Positions 9,501 to 17,567 of a DNA stretch of 64,000 bases are shown piece by piece (the first letter of the stretch is position 1; the number at the start of each line of letters is the position of its first letter). The stretch comes from a bacterium. GTDB taxonomy: Bacteria; Pseudomonadota; Alphaproteobacteria; Rickettsiales; RI-342. Made by a program: the position numbers and the translations under genes. Below the pieces are notes generated by a model. That model was not told the DNA's origin, searched no databases, and saw only the letters and a program-made list of their open reading frames with translations. Location: positions 48,884-112,883 of the forward strand of contig WGMV01000020.1 in the NCBI GenBank assembly GCA_016124905.1, given 5' to 3'.

Positions 9501-10278
9501 TTCGGGCCTGCTGCACCTGGGCGGATTTATTTTCGGTCGCATACACCAGCGCGCAATCCTGCGTGTCGGTGGTGGCAGTGTAACTGCAGGTGCTGAGCCC
9601 CCATGCCCCGCCGGAATAAACAAGCCCCGGCTGGGCGCGGATAGCGCCGGAGGTCGGGTTGCCGTCGTCATAACGCGTGTCGATGTCCTTCGCTTCCTTG
9701 CCCGAAAGCACGGGATAGGCTTTCACCGCGGCAAAGCTGGTGGGCGAATAAAGAGCATTGAGCTGGGTATCTGTAATGGCGGGCGCGCCGCTTGGCATTA
9801 CACCGCTTAGGGCGAGAAACACGCCGATATTGTCACTTTCACCGGCAACAAAGCCGCTATTATCCTTAGAGCCCGCCATTACCGTTTCCGTCGGGGTAAG
9901 GCTGCGCGGCGTGAATTCCTTTTTTAGCAGACCGGAAGCGCTTAAATGCTGCCAGAAAAGCAGATCCTCACGGTTACCGGTGGTGGATTCGATTTTGCCG
10001 TTACCATTGCCCCCCGCCGGGCTGCCTGGCAAAAGGGTTGACGCATTCAACAAATCGCCCGGCAATCCATGGTAGGTTTTCTGAAACTGGGCCACAGCTT
10101 CGGCCACGCCTTTGGCGTCGCTCACAATACCGGAAAGCTTGGAGCGCTCCACCATGCTGGCGCCCTGAAACACCCCGGCAATGATGAGCCCCACCACCAC
10201 CAGAACGAGTGACAATTCCAATAAATTAAAGCCCGATTCCCGATTATTTTTCTTGTTACAGGCTGCATTCCATTGCAT
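6538..10278 (-). CDS. Giant multidomain pseudopilin with LamG-like and fibrinogen-like regions
   Basis: 1246 residues from ATG 10278; AGGGG precedes it, and this start leaves the usual short basic leader of a prepilin. G16|F17 fits the prepilin peptidase site, with Glu at +5 ([19 protein letters not shown]). Regions in order: pseudopilin stalk (17 to about 250); Cys-rich repeats, each roughly C..G..R...CP..G....TC...G.W (about 255-630); a cadherin-like module (about 630-740, ending ALRHVSFRN); a LamG/concanavalin-like region (about 741-990); and from about 1051 to the end a fibrinogen-C-like segment ([26 protein letters not shown]). Cysteines are abundant throughout, so disulfide bonding outside the cytoplasm is likely. 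No pilus assembly gene is in the window. Likely a surface adhesin or pilus-tip protein; the role is inference. Confidence 0.8.
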   Translation of the reverse strand: MQWNAACNKKNNRESGFNLLELSLVLVVVGLIIAGVFQGASMVERSKLSGIVSDAKGVAEAVAQFQKTYHGLPGDLLNASTLLPGSPAGGNGNGKIESTTGNREDLLFWQHLSASGLLKKEFTPRSLTPTETVMAGSKDNSGFVAGESDNIGVFLALSGVMPSGAPAITDTQLNALYSPTSFAAVKAYPVLSGKEAKDIDTRYDDGNPTSGAIRAQPGLVYSGGAWGLSTCSYTATTDTQDCALVYATENKSAQVQQARSVACGIVGDTRKSSARSCEVNASGTRTGLVGDYIETCNENGAWELSGHTCRSVNCPGGSFAQTRQVACPANYGSGSVTQICDEGGEWLTQNSTCNPASGDACTTAGLQRVKACPINQTGAVYETCNGTSWDVSSNNCVNIACAGGQAVGSHRTGTCPSGFTGNTSETCTANGTWASTYSNNCQPNGTACTTVGATRKINCPTGMSGPDNHADAISQECRLVSGSNLWVTTSNKCVMLKCGDYQVGQSRKADTPCPNHQVGDVMEICTATGNTATWVTSTLNCAAARCIAQSNVGNANWPDTNPGVTATASSCASGYAANGSLPTRACNTDGSWGAVINPCVPGAPSINFSFPDMAYTTWTTGSVPTYVDDGVTITNMTNTNSISVTFQGAYDSANDFLQFVNNDATAYGNITGTYNAGTGVLNLLSAGGTATNAQWQNALRHVSFRNREMPLSCSYRTLRFAAMNAFGSASADINVYALPQEDFSAAWFGTVLAWLDANSGTSTKVSGAQISSWVGRNGYTVNGSGTARPIFSDAAVNGRPVVTFFRTHNLDGATNLGLSGNMAVSDFVVTKSEFTSSSCTTAGGAGCRYPCVYGFYNGAACTAGVACTWIPHIYNNGTTYLYFAGNVAGSGITSPVSGALPAEYYIHSNVKAAGNVGTTLTSRLNGAAMATSLGGPDQAPSFGNAPLSLGQCYISWAGAAKYEGSIAEMIIYGTAIPNSSRDVIESYLAGKWWRDSYYYTALGPVASHMAGVQSITGSPTKLVIYQAPTNWVATPCSPYGSGWQAATNYSSCKAARAAGNTTSGTYTIDPDGPGGNAPFSVYCDMTTSGGGWTVVWVGIGGQNKTSLSTTAAFNTAGATTVSQTFKFDDNTINSLLTEGYMLRSTGLYNNVRYMSSSCEFAAMTATTRAPSPACGVSYTSMAWAGAAGNPFTHTEWTGLSDCNSNACYFLTRQLNATYNTWITGNGVSGVWCNGGQANCNMVMYVR

Positions 10279-10329
10279 GCGTTTGCCCCTTGCCCACAGC
10301 ACCTCATCCTTCAGCTTGGCACGCAACAC

Positions 10330-10357
10330 TTGATAAAATGTTAACAAAATATGACAA
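10330..10357 (-). promoter_or_regulatory. Possible sigma-70 promoter of the giant pseudopilin gene
   Basis: On the minus strand TTGTCA (10357-10352) and TATCAA (10335-10330) are separated by 16 bases, and the predicted transcription start would fall about 45 bases ahead of the ATG at 10278. The stretch is distinctly AT-rich compared with its surroundings. Match only by eye. Confidence 0.4.
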
Positions 10358-10478
10358 ATGCGACCTAATGACAGGAAGAACAAGTAGATAAGAGCAATTT
10401 TATCGCCCTCGCTTGCATTTTCGGGGCAGCCTCGCCATTATGCGCAGAAATTCCGCCCCCTACATTAACAGGATAAAG

Positions 10479-10955
10479 ATGGAAAAATTCCCGATTACTT
10501 CCAAGGGCTATGCCCTTCTGGAAGAGGAAATCAAGACCCTCAAGACCGTCGAGCGCCCCAATGTCATCAAGGCGATCGCCGAAGCGCGCGCCCATGGCGA
10601 CCTGAGCGAAAACGCCGAGTACGCCGCCGCGCGAGAAAAACAAAGCTTCATCGAAGGCCGTATCATAGAGCTGGAAGACAAGGTCGCCCGTGCCGAGATC
10701 ATCGACGTGGCCACCCTTTCGGGCAGCAGGGTCATGTTCGGCGCCACCGTTCATCTGGTGGACGAAGAAACCGAAGACGAGGTGCTCTACCAGATCGTCG
10801 GGGAATACGAGGCTGACCTTGAGAACGGCAAAATCTCCGTCACGGCCCCCATCGCCCGCGCCCTTATTGGCAAGACGGAAGGCGACACGGCGGAAGTCCA
10901 CACCCCGCGCGGCCTCCGTTATTACGAAATTCTGGCGGTCAAATACGTCGCCTAA
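10479..10955 (+). CDS. greA: Transcription elongation factor GreA
   Basis: 158 residues from ATG 10479 (AGGAT upstream); the in-frame extension to 10413 is not conserved in type. The N-terminal coiled coil carries the tip motif ARAHGDLSENAEYAAARE, including the acidic residues that reach the RNA polymerase active site to stimulate cleavage of backtracked transcripts. The C-terminal FKBP-like domain ends with IARALIGKTEGDTAEVHTP. Length is exactly typical. The ELM1-like gene begins 15 bases downstream and is probably co-transcribed. Confidence 0.96.
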   Translation: MEKFPITSKGYALLEEEIKTLKTVERPNVIKAIAEARAHGDLSENAEYAAAREKQSFIEGRIIELEDKVARAEIIDVATLSGSRVMFGATVHLVDEETEDEVLYQIVGEYEADLENGKISVTAPIARALIGKTEGDTAEVHTPRGLRYYEILAVKYVA

Positions 10956-10970
10956 CCACAAGGATACACG

Positions 10971-11966
10971 GTGCCGGCATCCGCAACGGTCATCTGGGCA
11001 CTGACGGACAGCCGCCCTGGCAACAACAGCCAGTCCACCGGGCTGGCCGCCGCCCTGACCGATGCATCCGACCGTATCGAGGCCTGGCGCGAGGTACCGC
11101 TTGATTATCGCTGGCCGGTCAGGCTGCCTTCCTGCCTGTTGCCTGCTACCATGCCCGTTGCCAGACTTCCAAACGGCACACCGGATATCATCATTGCCGC
11201 CGGTCGCCGCGCGGGCTTGGCAGCGCGCCATTTCAAACAACGGCTGGGCGGCAGGGTGAAACTGATTCAACTGATGGACCCCGGCGCGCATCGGCAGGAT
11301 TTCGATCTGCTCATCCTCCCCACACACGACACCCACGCCGCAGGGCTTGCCGCCAAACACGCCAACATCCTTTTGTGCCGCGGCGCACTGCACCGCCTTA
11401 CGCCGCAGCGAATCGAACAGGAAGCACGCACCCGCAAGCCGGATGTCAAAGCCTACAAAGCCCCTTTCATCGCGGTCGTCATCGGTGGCAGCACACGCTA
11501 TGGCGAATTTACGGAAGCCGATGCAGCCAGGCTGGCGCGTCGGCTCAACGCCCTGGCGGAAGACCGCCACGCCACCCTGCTCATCACCACCAGCCGCCGC
11601 ACCGGCCAGGCCGCGACCGACAGCCTCCTCGCCGGGCTGACCGTTCCGCATCATTACTGGCTCTGGCATGCCGACATGACGCGCGAGACCAACCCCTATC
11701 CCGGCATGCTCGGCCTGGCAGACGAGATCGTCGTGACGGGCGAATCCATGTCCATGCTGTCGGAGGCCTGCCTTACCGGAAAACCGGTTTGGATTGCCGA
11801 TATCGGCCCGGCCATCGCCCCCAAGCATCACCGCCTGCATCTGGAACTGATGGAGCATGACCATGCCATGATGCTGGAAACGCCCCCTCCCCTGGCATTC
11901 AACGCCGCCCCGCTGGACGAAATGGGCCGCATCACCGGCCTCATCCAGCAGCGTATGGGACTTTAG
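10971..11966 (+). CDS. ELM1-like (DUF1022) family protein
   Basis: 331 residues with a GTG start at 10971, preceded by AAGGATA. The N-terminus VIWALTDSRPGNNSQSTGLA and the later IAVVIGGSTRYGEFT, LLITTSRRTG and VTGESMSMLSEACLTGKPV agree with the 'mitochondrial fission ELM1' family, which has a two-domain nucleotide-sugar glycosyltransferase-like fold. In plants ELM1 recruits a dynamin to mitochondria; in alphaproteobacteria the role is unknown, and an envelope glycosyltransferase-like activity is an attractive guess from the fold only. It follows greA closely and lies before the peroxiredoxin gene. Confidence 0.75.
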   Translation: MPASATVIWALTDSRPGNNSQSTGLAAALTDASDRIEAWREVPLDYRWPVRLPSCLLPATMPVARLPNGTPDIIIAAGRRAGLAARHFKQRLGGRVKLIQLMDPGAHRQDFDLLILPTHDTHAAGLAAKHANILLCRGALHRLTPQRIEQEARTRKPDVKAYKAPFIAVVIGGSTRYGEFTEADAARLARRLNALAEDRHATLLITTSRRTGQAATDSLLAGLTVPHHYWLWHADMTRETNPYPGMLGLADEIVVTGESMSMLSEACLTGKPVWIADIGPAIAPKHHRLHLELMEHDHAMMLETPPPLAFNAAPLDEMGRITGLIQQRMGL

Positions 11967-12075
11967 AACCCCTAAAATCAGTTGCAGCCGGGACGTTAGA
12001 GGTTTAACACAAATCTCTGGCTTTCAGAGCCTTCTAAATACCCCCTCCCCAAGACAAAGCAAAAGGAGTTCCCCC

Positions 12076-12678
12076 ATGGCCGTACTTGTTGGCAAAACCG
12101 CCCCCGATTTCACCGCCGCCGCCGTGATGCCCGACAACAGCATCGAGCAGAAATTCAACCTGAAATCCTACATCAAGGGCAAAATCGGCGTGCTCTTCTT
12201 CTACCCGCTGGATTTTACCTTTGTCTGCCCGTCCGAGATCATTGCGTTCGACAACCGCCTGGCCGAATTCAAGCAGCGCAAAGCTGAAGTCATCGCCGTT
12301 TCGGTGGATTCCCACTTCACCCACCTGGCCTGGAAAAATACCCCGGTGGACAAAGGCGGCATCGGCAATGTGCAATTCCCGATGGTGGCCGACCTGACCA
12401 AACAGATCGCCCGCGATTACGACGTGCTTACCAACGAATCCGTCGCCTTCCGTGGTACGTTCCTGATCGACGGTGATTTCAAGGTGCGCCATCAGCTGGT
12501 GAACGACCTGCCGCTCGGCCGCAACGTGGACGAAGCCATCCGCATGGTGGATGCCCTCCAGTTCCACGAGCAGCATGGCGAAGTTTGCCCCGCCGGCTGG
12601 AACAAAGGCCAGAAAGGCATGAAGCCGACTGCCGAAGGCGTGGCCAGCTACCTCGCCGAAAAAGCGAAGGCTCTCTAA
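12076..12678 (+). CDS. Typical 2-Cys peroxiredoxin (AhpC/TSA family)
   Basis: 200 residues, AAAGGAG upstream. The peroxidatic Cys51 sits in DFTFVCPSE and the resolving Cys171 in GEVCPAGW, with the conserved Arg later in FRGTFLID, so the catalytic set is complete. The enzyme reduces hydrogen peroxide and organic peroxides and is recycled by thioredoxin, which fits the thioredoxin reductase gene 70 bases downstream. No ahpF is visible. The 109-base upstream region must carry the promoter; it contains a short CTCTG/CAGAG inverted repeat but no site I can assign to a regulator. Closest to the Prx1/AhpC subgroup with the long C-terminal tail. Confidence 0.93.
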   Translation: MAVLVGKTAPDFTAAAVMPDNSIEQKFNLKSYIKGKIGVLFFYPLDFTFVCPSEIIAFDNRLAEFKQRKAEVIAVSVDSHFTHLAWKNTPVDKGGIGNVQFPMVADLTKQIARDYDVLTNESVAFRGTFLIDGDFKVRHQLVNDLPLGRNVDEAIRMVDALQFHEQHGEVCPAGWNKGQKGMKPTAEGVASYLAEKAKAL

Positions 12679-12693
12679 TCCATTCGCTACTTG

Positions 12694-12725
12694 TAGGGCG
12701 GCTTCTGCCGCCCTATTTGTCTTTT
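12694..12725 (+). terminator. Rho-independent terminator between peroxiredoxin and trxB
   Basis: A perfect 9-bp stem (12694-12702 with 12707-12715, TAGGGCGGC/GCCGCCCTA) with a TTCT loop is followed by TTTGTCTTTT. It lies 16 bases after the peroxiredoxin stop. Only 22 bases remain before the trxB ATG, so trxB is probably expressed by read-through or from a promoter inside the upstream gene. Confidence 0.85.
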
Positions 12726-12747
12726 ACAAGATGACACAGGAATCACC

Positions 12748-13695
12748 ATGCCCACCACGCACAAAACCCAGCTTCTCGTCCTTGGTTCCGGCCCGGCAGG
12801 CCTGACGGCCGCCATCTATTCCGCCCGCGCCGGACGCAAGCCGATGCTGGTGCGGGGCATGCAGCCCGGTGGGCAGCTCACCATCACCACCGATGTGGAA
12901 AACTATCCCGGCTTCGCCGAACCCATCATGGGCCCATGGCTGATGGAACAGATGGAAAAACAGGCCGAACATGTGGGCACCACCCTGGTATATGACCACA
13001 TCCAAAGCGTGGACCTGAGCAAACGCCCCTTCACCTGCCTTGGCGAATCCGGCGATACCTACCTGGCCGATACACTGGTGATTGCCACCGGCGCCAGCGC
13101 CAAATGGCTCGGTATACCGAGCGAGCAGGCCTATTCCGGCTTCGGCGTTTCCGCCTGCGCCACCTGCGACGGCCCTTTCTTTAAGAACCAGAAGGTCTTC
13201 GTCGTCGGCGGCGGCAACAGCGCCGTGGAAGAAGCCCTCTATCTTTCCAACATCGCCGCCCATGTCACGGTCATTCACCGCCGTGATACCTTTCGCGCCG
13301 AGAAAATCCTGCAGGAACGCCTGCTGGCCAAGCCGAACGTCACCGTGATGTGGGACAGCGCGCTGGAAGAGATTACCGGTGAGCAGAATCCCAACCGCGT
13401 CACCGGCGTGCGCATCAAAAACGTCAAGACCAATGCCGTGACCGATCACGCGGCAGACGGCGTCTTCGTCGCCATCGGCCACAGCCCCAATACGGAGCTC
13501 TTCAAAGGTCAGCTGGAAATGGACGAGACCGGCTATTTAAAAACCGCGCCCGACAGTACCAAAACCACCATCGAAGGCGTTTATGCCGCAGGCGACGTGC
13601 AGGACAGCGTCTACCGCCAGGCCGTCACCGCCGCCGGCACCGGCTGCATGGCAGCGCTGGAAGCCGAGCGTTTCCTGAACGAACACGCGGCTTAA
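12748..13695 (+). CDS. trxB: Thioredoxin reductase
   Basis: 315 residues. FAD-binding GSGPAGLTAAIYSARAG is at the N-terminus, the redox-active CATC at residues 137-140, NADPH-binding GGGNSAVEEALYLS in the middle, and the C-terminal FAD contact GVYAAGDVQD. It passes NADPH electrons to thioredoxin, which would recycle the adjacent peroxiredoxin. This is the low-molecular-weight bacterial type. The position after a terminator suggests that trxB is made at a lower level than the peroxiredoxin. Confidence 0.95.
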   Translation: MPTTHKTQLLVLGSGPAGLTAAIYSARAGRKPMLVRGMQPGGQLTITTDVENYPGFAEPIMGPWLMEQMEKQAEHVGTTLVYDHIQSVDLSKRPFTCLGESGDTYLADTLVIATGASAKWLGIPSEQAYSGFGVSACATCDGPFFKNQKVFVVGGGNSAVEEALYLSNIAAHVTVIHRRDTFRAEKILQERLLAKPNVTVMWDSALEEITGEQNPNRVTGVRIKNVKTNAVTDHAADGVFVAIGHSPNTELFKGQLEMDETGYLKTAPDSTKTTIEGVYAAGDVQDSVYRQAVTAAGTGCMAALEAERFLNEHAA

Positions 13696-13707
13696 ACACC
13701 CGGCAAG

Positions 13708-13726
13708 CCATGCCATTTAGGCATGG
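13708..13726. other. Short perfect hairpin after trxB
   Basis: CCATGCC (13708-13714) pairs with GGCATGG (13720-13726) around an ATTTA loop, 12 bases after the trxB stop. No T-run follows, so it is a weak terminator at best; it may instead protect the 3' end of the trxB mRNA. Confidence 0.4.
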
Positions 13727-13819
13727 AAATTAGCTTTACAATGCATAATTAGCGTATTACATGGCACCCATAATGCGGCATTGGAGATATTCTAATGCCC
13801 CTATTGCATAGGTAAGGTC

Positions 13820-14740
13820 ATGGATTGGGACAGGTTGAAGGTCTTTTATGCCGTTGCGCAATCGGGCAGCTTCACCAAGGCGGGTGACAAGCTCGGCCTC
13901 AGCCAGTCCGCCATCAGCCGTCAGGTCAGCAAACTGGAAGACGGCCTGAGCGTTTCCCTTTTCCACCGCCACGCCCGCGGCCTCATCCTCACCGAACAGG
14001 GCGACATCCTGTACCAGACGGTGAAAGACATATTCACCAAGCTCGCCACCGCTGAAAACGCCATTACCGAAAGCAAGGACCGTCCAAAGGGGCCGCTACG
14101 CGTCACGGTCACCTCCTCGCTCTGCGCGGCATGGATCTCCCCCATGATGCCCGAATTTATCGACATGTATCCCGAAATCCAGGTTACCCTGCTGATGGAA
14201 GAAGGCGAACTGGACCTCGCCATGCGTGAGGCCGATGTCGCCATCCGCATGTTTCAGCCCAAACAGCCGGACGTGGTCCACCGTCACCTGATGAAATTCG
14301 AAAACGGCGTTTACGCCTCAACGGACTACCTCAAGCGCAATGGCGTGCCTTCCAAACCGGAAGACCTGGACAGCCATAAGATCATCGGGTTCGGCGAAGG
14401 CCAGCGCACCCCGTATGACAATGTGAACTGGGTGCTGAACGCCGGTGCCAAGCCCGGCCTGGATCGCAAACCCGCCATGAAGGTGAATAACCTGGTCACC
14501 CTTGGCCAGGCATGCGAGGCAGGCTTAGGCATTGCCGGCCTCCCCGGCTACATGGTGCAGCATTCACCCAAGCTCACCCGCATTCTGGACGAGCTTAAAG
14601 GCCCCCCCGTGGACGTCTACCTCGTTTACCCCGCCGAGCTCCGCCATTCCAAGCGCCTGCGCGTCTTCCGCGATTTCATGGTGCGCAAAGCCCTTGAACA
14701 CAACAAACAAGCCGACGCAAAACTGGCCACCGCCGTCTGA
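13820..14740 (+). CDS. LysR-family transcriptional regulator
   Basis: 306 residues. The N-terminal winged helix-turn-helix (MDWDRLKVFYAVAQSGSFTK, then LSQSAISRQVSKLED) is followed by the type-2 periplasmic-binding-like effector domain (GPLRVTVTSSLCAAW, then MREADVAIRM). The N-terminus and VIHRHLMKFENGVYAS-like effector region resemble the VtlR/LsrB group of alphaproteobacteria, where such regulators control redox and small-RNA genes, but that is only a suggestion. The gene stands alone, following trxB by 124 bases. Upstream are near-repeats of AATTAG, which may be part of its own control region. Target genes unknown. Confidence 0.85.
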   Translation: MDWDRLKVFYAVAQSGSFTKAGDKLGLSQSAISRQVSKLEDGLSVSLFHRHARGLILTEQGDILYQTVKDIFTKLATAENAITESKDRPKGPLRVTVTSSLCAAWISPMMPEFIDMYPEIQVTLLMEEGELDLAMREADVAIRMFQPKQPDVVHRHLMKFENGVYASTDYLKRNGVPSKPEDLDSHKIIGFGEGQRTPYDNVNWVLNAGAKPGLDRKPAMKVNNLVTLGQACEAGLGIAGLPGYMVQHSPKLTRILDELKGPPVDVYLVYPAELRHSKRLRVFRDFMVRKALEHNKQADAKLATAV

Positions 14741-14758
14741 TTTCCTTTATTTCCTCAA

Positions 14759-14787
14759 TTGACGTCGCGGTTTTGCTGTTGTAACTA
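14759..14787 (+). promoter_or_regulatory. Promoter of tRNA-Gln
   Basis: TTGACG at 14759-14764 and TAACTA at 14782-14787 are separated by 17 bases, the best sigma-70 match noticed in the window. The tRNA begins 43 bases downstream. No other gene could use it. Confidence 0.65.
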
Positions 14788-14829
14788 ACCTCCCTCACCG
14801 CATTGCGGTCAGAGCACAAACAGGCCTAT

Positions 14830-14903
14830 TGGGGCGTAGCCAAGCGGTAAGGCAGCGGTTTTTGGTACCGCCATCCCAGGTTCGAATCCTGGCGCCCCAG
14901 CCA
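14830..14903 (+). tRNA. tRNA-Gln (anticodon TTG)
   Basis: 74 bases including an encoded CCA (14901-14903). The acceptor stem TGGGGCG/CGCCCCA is perfect, the anticodon stem is GCGGT/ACCGC around the loop TTTTGGT giving anticodon TTG, and the T arm contains GGTTCGAATCC. It reads CAA and, by wobble, CAG. The 3' end and the sequence after it recur further downstream (see repeat entries), as expected for a tRNA used as an integration target. Confidence 0.97.
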
Positions 14904-14949
14904 ACATTTCCAAGTTCGAACATTCATCCAGACTGAGAACGCAAATAAA
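14897..14949 (+). repeat. tRNA-Gln 3'-end repeat, copy A
   Basis: CCAGCCAACATTT (14897-14909), which includes the last bases of the tRNA and its CCA, recurs exactly at 17568-17580; after three mismatches AGTTCGA matches again (20 of 23 without gaps). Further on, GAACAT, CCAGACT and CAAATAAA of this copy recur in the same order at 21306-21334. It may be the left attachment site of an inserted stretch. Confidence 0.6.
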
Positions 14950-14957
14950 TTAGCCTG

Positions 14958-15419
14958 TTAAGGTTTGATCACCATTAACCCAATAATGACAACCACCGCT
15001 GGGAAGGCCATCGAGCCCAGGATGGTCCACCAGTGGTCGAGTTTCCAATATCGATCGGTCAAGGGAGCACCGGTTTCGAGGGAAGCTTTAGCAATGTCGC
15101 GCATTTTAATTTGCATCCATACCACTGGCAGCCAGCATGCGCCGGCGAAGAGGTAGAGGATAAGCGCCCAGAACACCCAGCCGTCTGTCAGCGGCAATCC
15201 GAGCCGATGCGCAAGCGCCACACCCGTGATGAACTGGATGATGACGCTTGGCGTAGTGAACAGCCAATCTGCGATTACAACATGCCGGGTGGCAAAGTAA
15301 ATGCCTGCGATATCCTTGCGCCGGTTTGCCATAAACATGTAAAATGCACTGCCGATGCCGGTGCCAAACAAGATAGTGGCACTTAATATATGAATCAATT
15401 TGAGCCAGAGATAATCCAT
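14958..15419 (-). CDS. DUF2269 family integral membrane protein
   Basis: 153 residues with four predicted membrane helices: near 5-25 (LKLIHILSATILFGTGIGSA), 45-70, 80-100 and 130-152 (ILGSMAFPAVVVIIGLMVI). Conserved features of DUF2269 are visible: KLIHILSATILFGTGIGSAF at the start, and the His/Asp/Trp cluster DHWWT before the last helix. The function of the family is not known. It is divergent from the DCC-DUF4166 gene, 17 bases apart, and by family knowledge DUF2269, DCC, DUF4166 and saccharopine-dehydrogenase-like genes tend to occur together, so it likely works with them in the membrane. Confidence 0.8.
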   Translation of the reverse strand: MDYLWLKLIHILSATILFGTGIGSAFYMFMANRRKDIAGIYFATRHVVIADWLFTTPSVIIQFITGVALAHRLGLPLTDGWVFWALILYLFAGACWLPVVWMQIKMRDIAKASLETGAPLTDRYWKLDHWWTILGSMAFPAVVVIIGLMVIKP

Positions 15420-15436
15420 GCATTATACCTAACAGC

Positions 15437-16465
15437 ATGGAGCCAGCTGCAACAGTAAAATTAAAAGGCGATGTGTACTTCATCTATGATGGAGAATGCC
15501 CCATCTGCTCAATGGCCGCACACGCATTGCGTATTCGAGATGCAGCGGGGACACTTCACCTCATCAACGCCCGTGAAGGCAAAAACCACTCACTTGTGCA
15601 GGAAGTGACCCAGCTAGGCTACGACCTGGATGATGGCATGGTCATCAAATTCGGCGGCAAATATTATCAAGGTAAAGATGCGCTTGGCATAATGGCGCTT
15701 CTCAGCAGCAACATTGGCTGGTTCAACCGCATAAATGCCATGCTGTTTCGCTCTCCAAGCATGGCGGCATTTCTATACCCAGCAATGCGGGGCATGCGCA
15801 ATACGCTCATTCGCGTAAAGGGCGTATCAAAGCTTAACAAGCGAACCGGCACCCACAAACAGCCAATCTTTCAGCCGATTTTTGGCGAGTCCTGGCATAA
15901 AATGCCCCCGGTAATGCATCAGCATTATGCAAACCGGCCTTATACGCGCGATACAGTGGTTGTTGAAGGCATGATGAACGTGCATGCATCACAGCTTATG
16001 CGGCTTTTCACGCCATTGATGAAGGCTGCAGGCATGTTGGTCCCCTATCAGGGAGTGCAGGTGCCAACAACCGTTACCTTTCGCAGCGAGCCAGATTCAC
16101 GCGCGTTCGTGTTTGATCGTGAGTTTCGTTTTCCTGGTAAAATACCTTACCATTTCCGTTCACGCATGCTGCCCGCAGGCGGCAACGAGGTGATCGAACA
16201 TATGAGCGTTGGCATTGGCTGGCGCGCCGCTTACAAATTTAAGGATGGTAAGGTCACCCTCACCCACCGAGGCTATGTCTGGCGCGTGCTTGGTTACAAT
16301 ATCCCAATCCCGCTGCATTGGTTGTTCGGTCAAGGATATGCCGAGGAAGAAGCCACCTGTGGCTCGAGCTTTCGCATGCACATGAACATTCGGCATCCAT
16401 GGTTTGGTGTAATCTACGCTTATTCCGGCAGTTTCGATGTGAAAGAGGTTAAGCTCAATGCATAA
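15437..16465 (+). CDS. DCC-type thiol oxidoreductase fused to DUF4166
   Basis: 342 residues in two parts. Residues about 10-130 are a DCC (DUF393) domain with the thioredoxin-like YDGECPIC motif (D18, C21, C24). Residues about 145-342 form a DUF4166 domain beginning PIFQPIFGESWHKMPPVMHQ, with HYANRPYTRDTVVVEG and ending in a lipocalin-like beta pattern. The domains are often on separate proteins. A redox step acting on a hydrophobic or membrane-bound substrate is possible but unproven. It overlaps the next gene by 8 bases. It sits in the AT-richer stretch after tRNA-Gln and shares its low-GC codon use. Confidence 0.8.
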   Translation: MEPAATVKLKGDVYFIYDGECPICSMAAHALRIRDAAGTLHLINAREGKNHSLVQEVTQLGYDLDDGMVIKFGGKYYQGKDALGIMALLSSNIGWFNRINAMLFRSPSMAAFLYPAMRGMRNTLIRVKGVSKLNKRTGTHKQPIFQPIFGESWHKMPPVMHQHYANRPYTRDTVVVEGMMNVHASQLMRLFTPLMKAAGMLVPYQGVQVPTTVTFRSEPDSRAFVFDREFRFPGKIPYHFRSRMLPAGGNEVIEHMSVGIGWRAAYKFKDGKVTLTHRGYVWRVLGYNIPIPLHWLFGQGYAEEEATCGSSFRMHMNIRHPWFGVIYAYSGSFDVKEVKLNA

Positions 16466-17540
16466 GGTCGTTATCCTTGGCGGCTACGGTAATTTTGGCA
16501 AACGCATCGCACAGGCACTGGTAAAGGCACAGATACCAATTATCATTGCAGGACGCGACCCGAGAAAGGCCGAAGTGCTTGCTTCAGAATTAGGTGTATA
16601 TGCCCAATCAGCCGCGTTAGATGTGAATCAGGACTTTTCCGCGCAGCTAAGACGCCTTCAATCCGGCATAGTAATAAATACCTGCGGTCCCTTTCAACTG
16701 GCAGATTACCAAACAGCCGAAGCCTGCATTGCAAATGATGTTCATTACATTGATCTTGCCGATGGCCGCGCGTTCGTTACCGGCATTACGAAACTGAACG
16801 ATGCTGCCAAAGCTAAAGGCGTAAGCATCGTCAGCGGCGCAAGCACAGTGCCTGGGCTTTCTTCTGCTGTGCTTGAGCACTTCAAACACGAGTTTGCCAG
16901 CATCGAATCTTTGCGATTTGGAATCAGCCCGGGTCAGAAAGCCGAACGCGGTCTTGCTACCACCGAGGGCATTCTCACCTATGTTGGCAAAAAGTTAGCT
17001 CCTTTTGCAGGACATGCAAATGCCTATGGCTGGCAGAATATATATAAGCAGGAATATCCTCACCTCGGCGAACGATGGATGGCAAACTGCGACATTCCTG
17101 ATCTCGATCTGTTGCCTGAGTTTTACAGAATCAAGTCGATTCAATTCTCTGCCGGTCTGCAACTTGCTCCCCTTCATCTTGGGCTATGGGCGCTTTCATG
17201 GCTGGTACGGTTCGGCGCGCCGATTAATTTGCCGAACCATGCTGCAGCCTTATTAAAAGCAAGCAATTGGTTCGACCATTTCGGTAACGCCGATGGCGGT
17301 ATGCACATAATCATCAATGGCACAGCACCGGATGGAACACTGCATGCACGAAAATGGTTCATTATCGCAAAAGATGGCTATGGCCCCCACATCCCCACCA
17401 TTCCAGCCATTGTGCTTGCTAAAAAAATTGCAATGGGCATGCCTCCCGAACCAGGCGCTTATGCATGCGTAGCACAAGTGACGCTTGAGGAATATATGAC
17501 AGAGCTAAAGGAGTATCCCATTGAAACCATGGTATACTGA
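16458..17540 (+). CDS. Saccharopine-dehydrogenase-like NAD(P)-binding protein
   Basis: 360 residues. The Rossmann dinucleotide motif GGYGNFGKRIAQAL is at residues 8-21, with IIAGRDPRKAE giving the ribose-contact strand, and ALDV and GPFQLADYQTAEAC typical of the saccharopine dehydrogenase NADP-binding domain. The C-terminal half is not close to lysine-pathway enzymes, so a dehydrogenase or reductase of another, probably lipid-like, substrate is more plausible (compare membrane-associated trans-acting enoyl reductases). It overlaps the DCC-DUF4166 gene, and the two almost certainly share one mRNA. Substrate unknown. Confidence 0.75.
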   Translation: MHKVVILGGYGNFGKRIAQALVKAQIPIIIAGRDPRKAEVLASELGVYAQSAALDVNQDFSAQLRRLQSGIVINTCGPFQLADYQTAEACIANDVHYIDLADGRAFVTGITKLNDAAKAKGVSIVSGASTVPGLSSAVLEHFKHEFASIESLRFGISPGQKAERGLATTEGILTYVGKKLAPFAGHANAYGWQNIYKQEYPHLGERWMANCDIPDLDLLPEFYRIKSIQFSAGLQLAPLHLGLWALSWLVRFGAPINLPNHAAALLKASNWFDHFGNADGGMHIIINGTAPDGTLHARKWFIIAKDGYGPHIPTIPAIVLAKKIAMGMPPEPGAYACVAQVTLEEYMTELKEYPIETMVY

Positions 17541-17567
17541 GGATGCTCCAAGCTAAATCGTTTCTCT

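Noticed and set aside
8860..9660. Cys-rich tandem repeats considered as possible DNA repeats or a shufflon
   Set aside because: The repetition is at protein level (Cys and Gly spacing); the DNA is not closely repeated, and no recombinase or inverted recombination sites are seen.
10365..11864. 499-codon open frame on the minus strand across greA and the ELM1-like gene
   Set aside because: It lies antisense to two well-supported genes, resembles no protein family and only reflects GC-rich codon structure.
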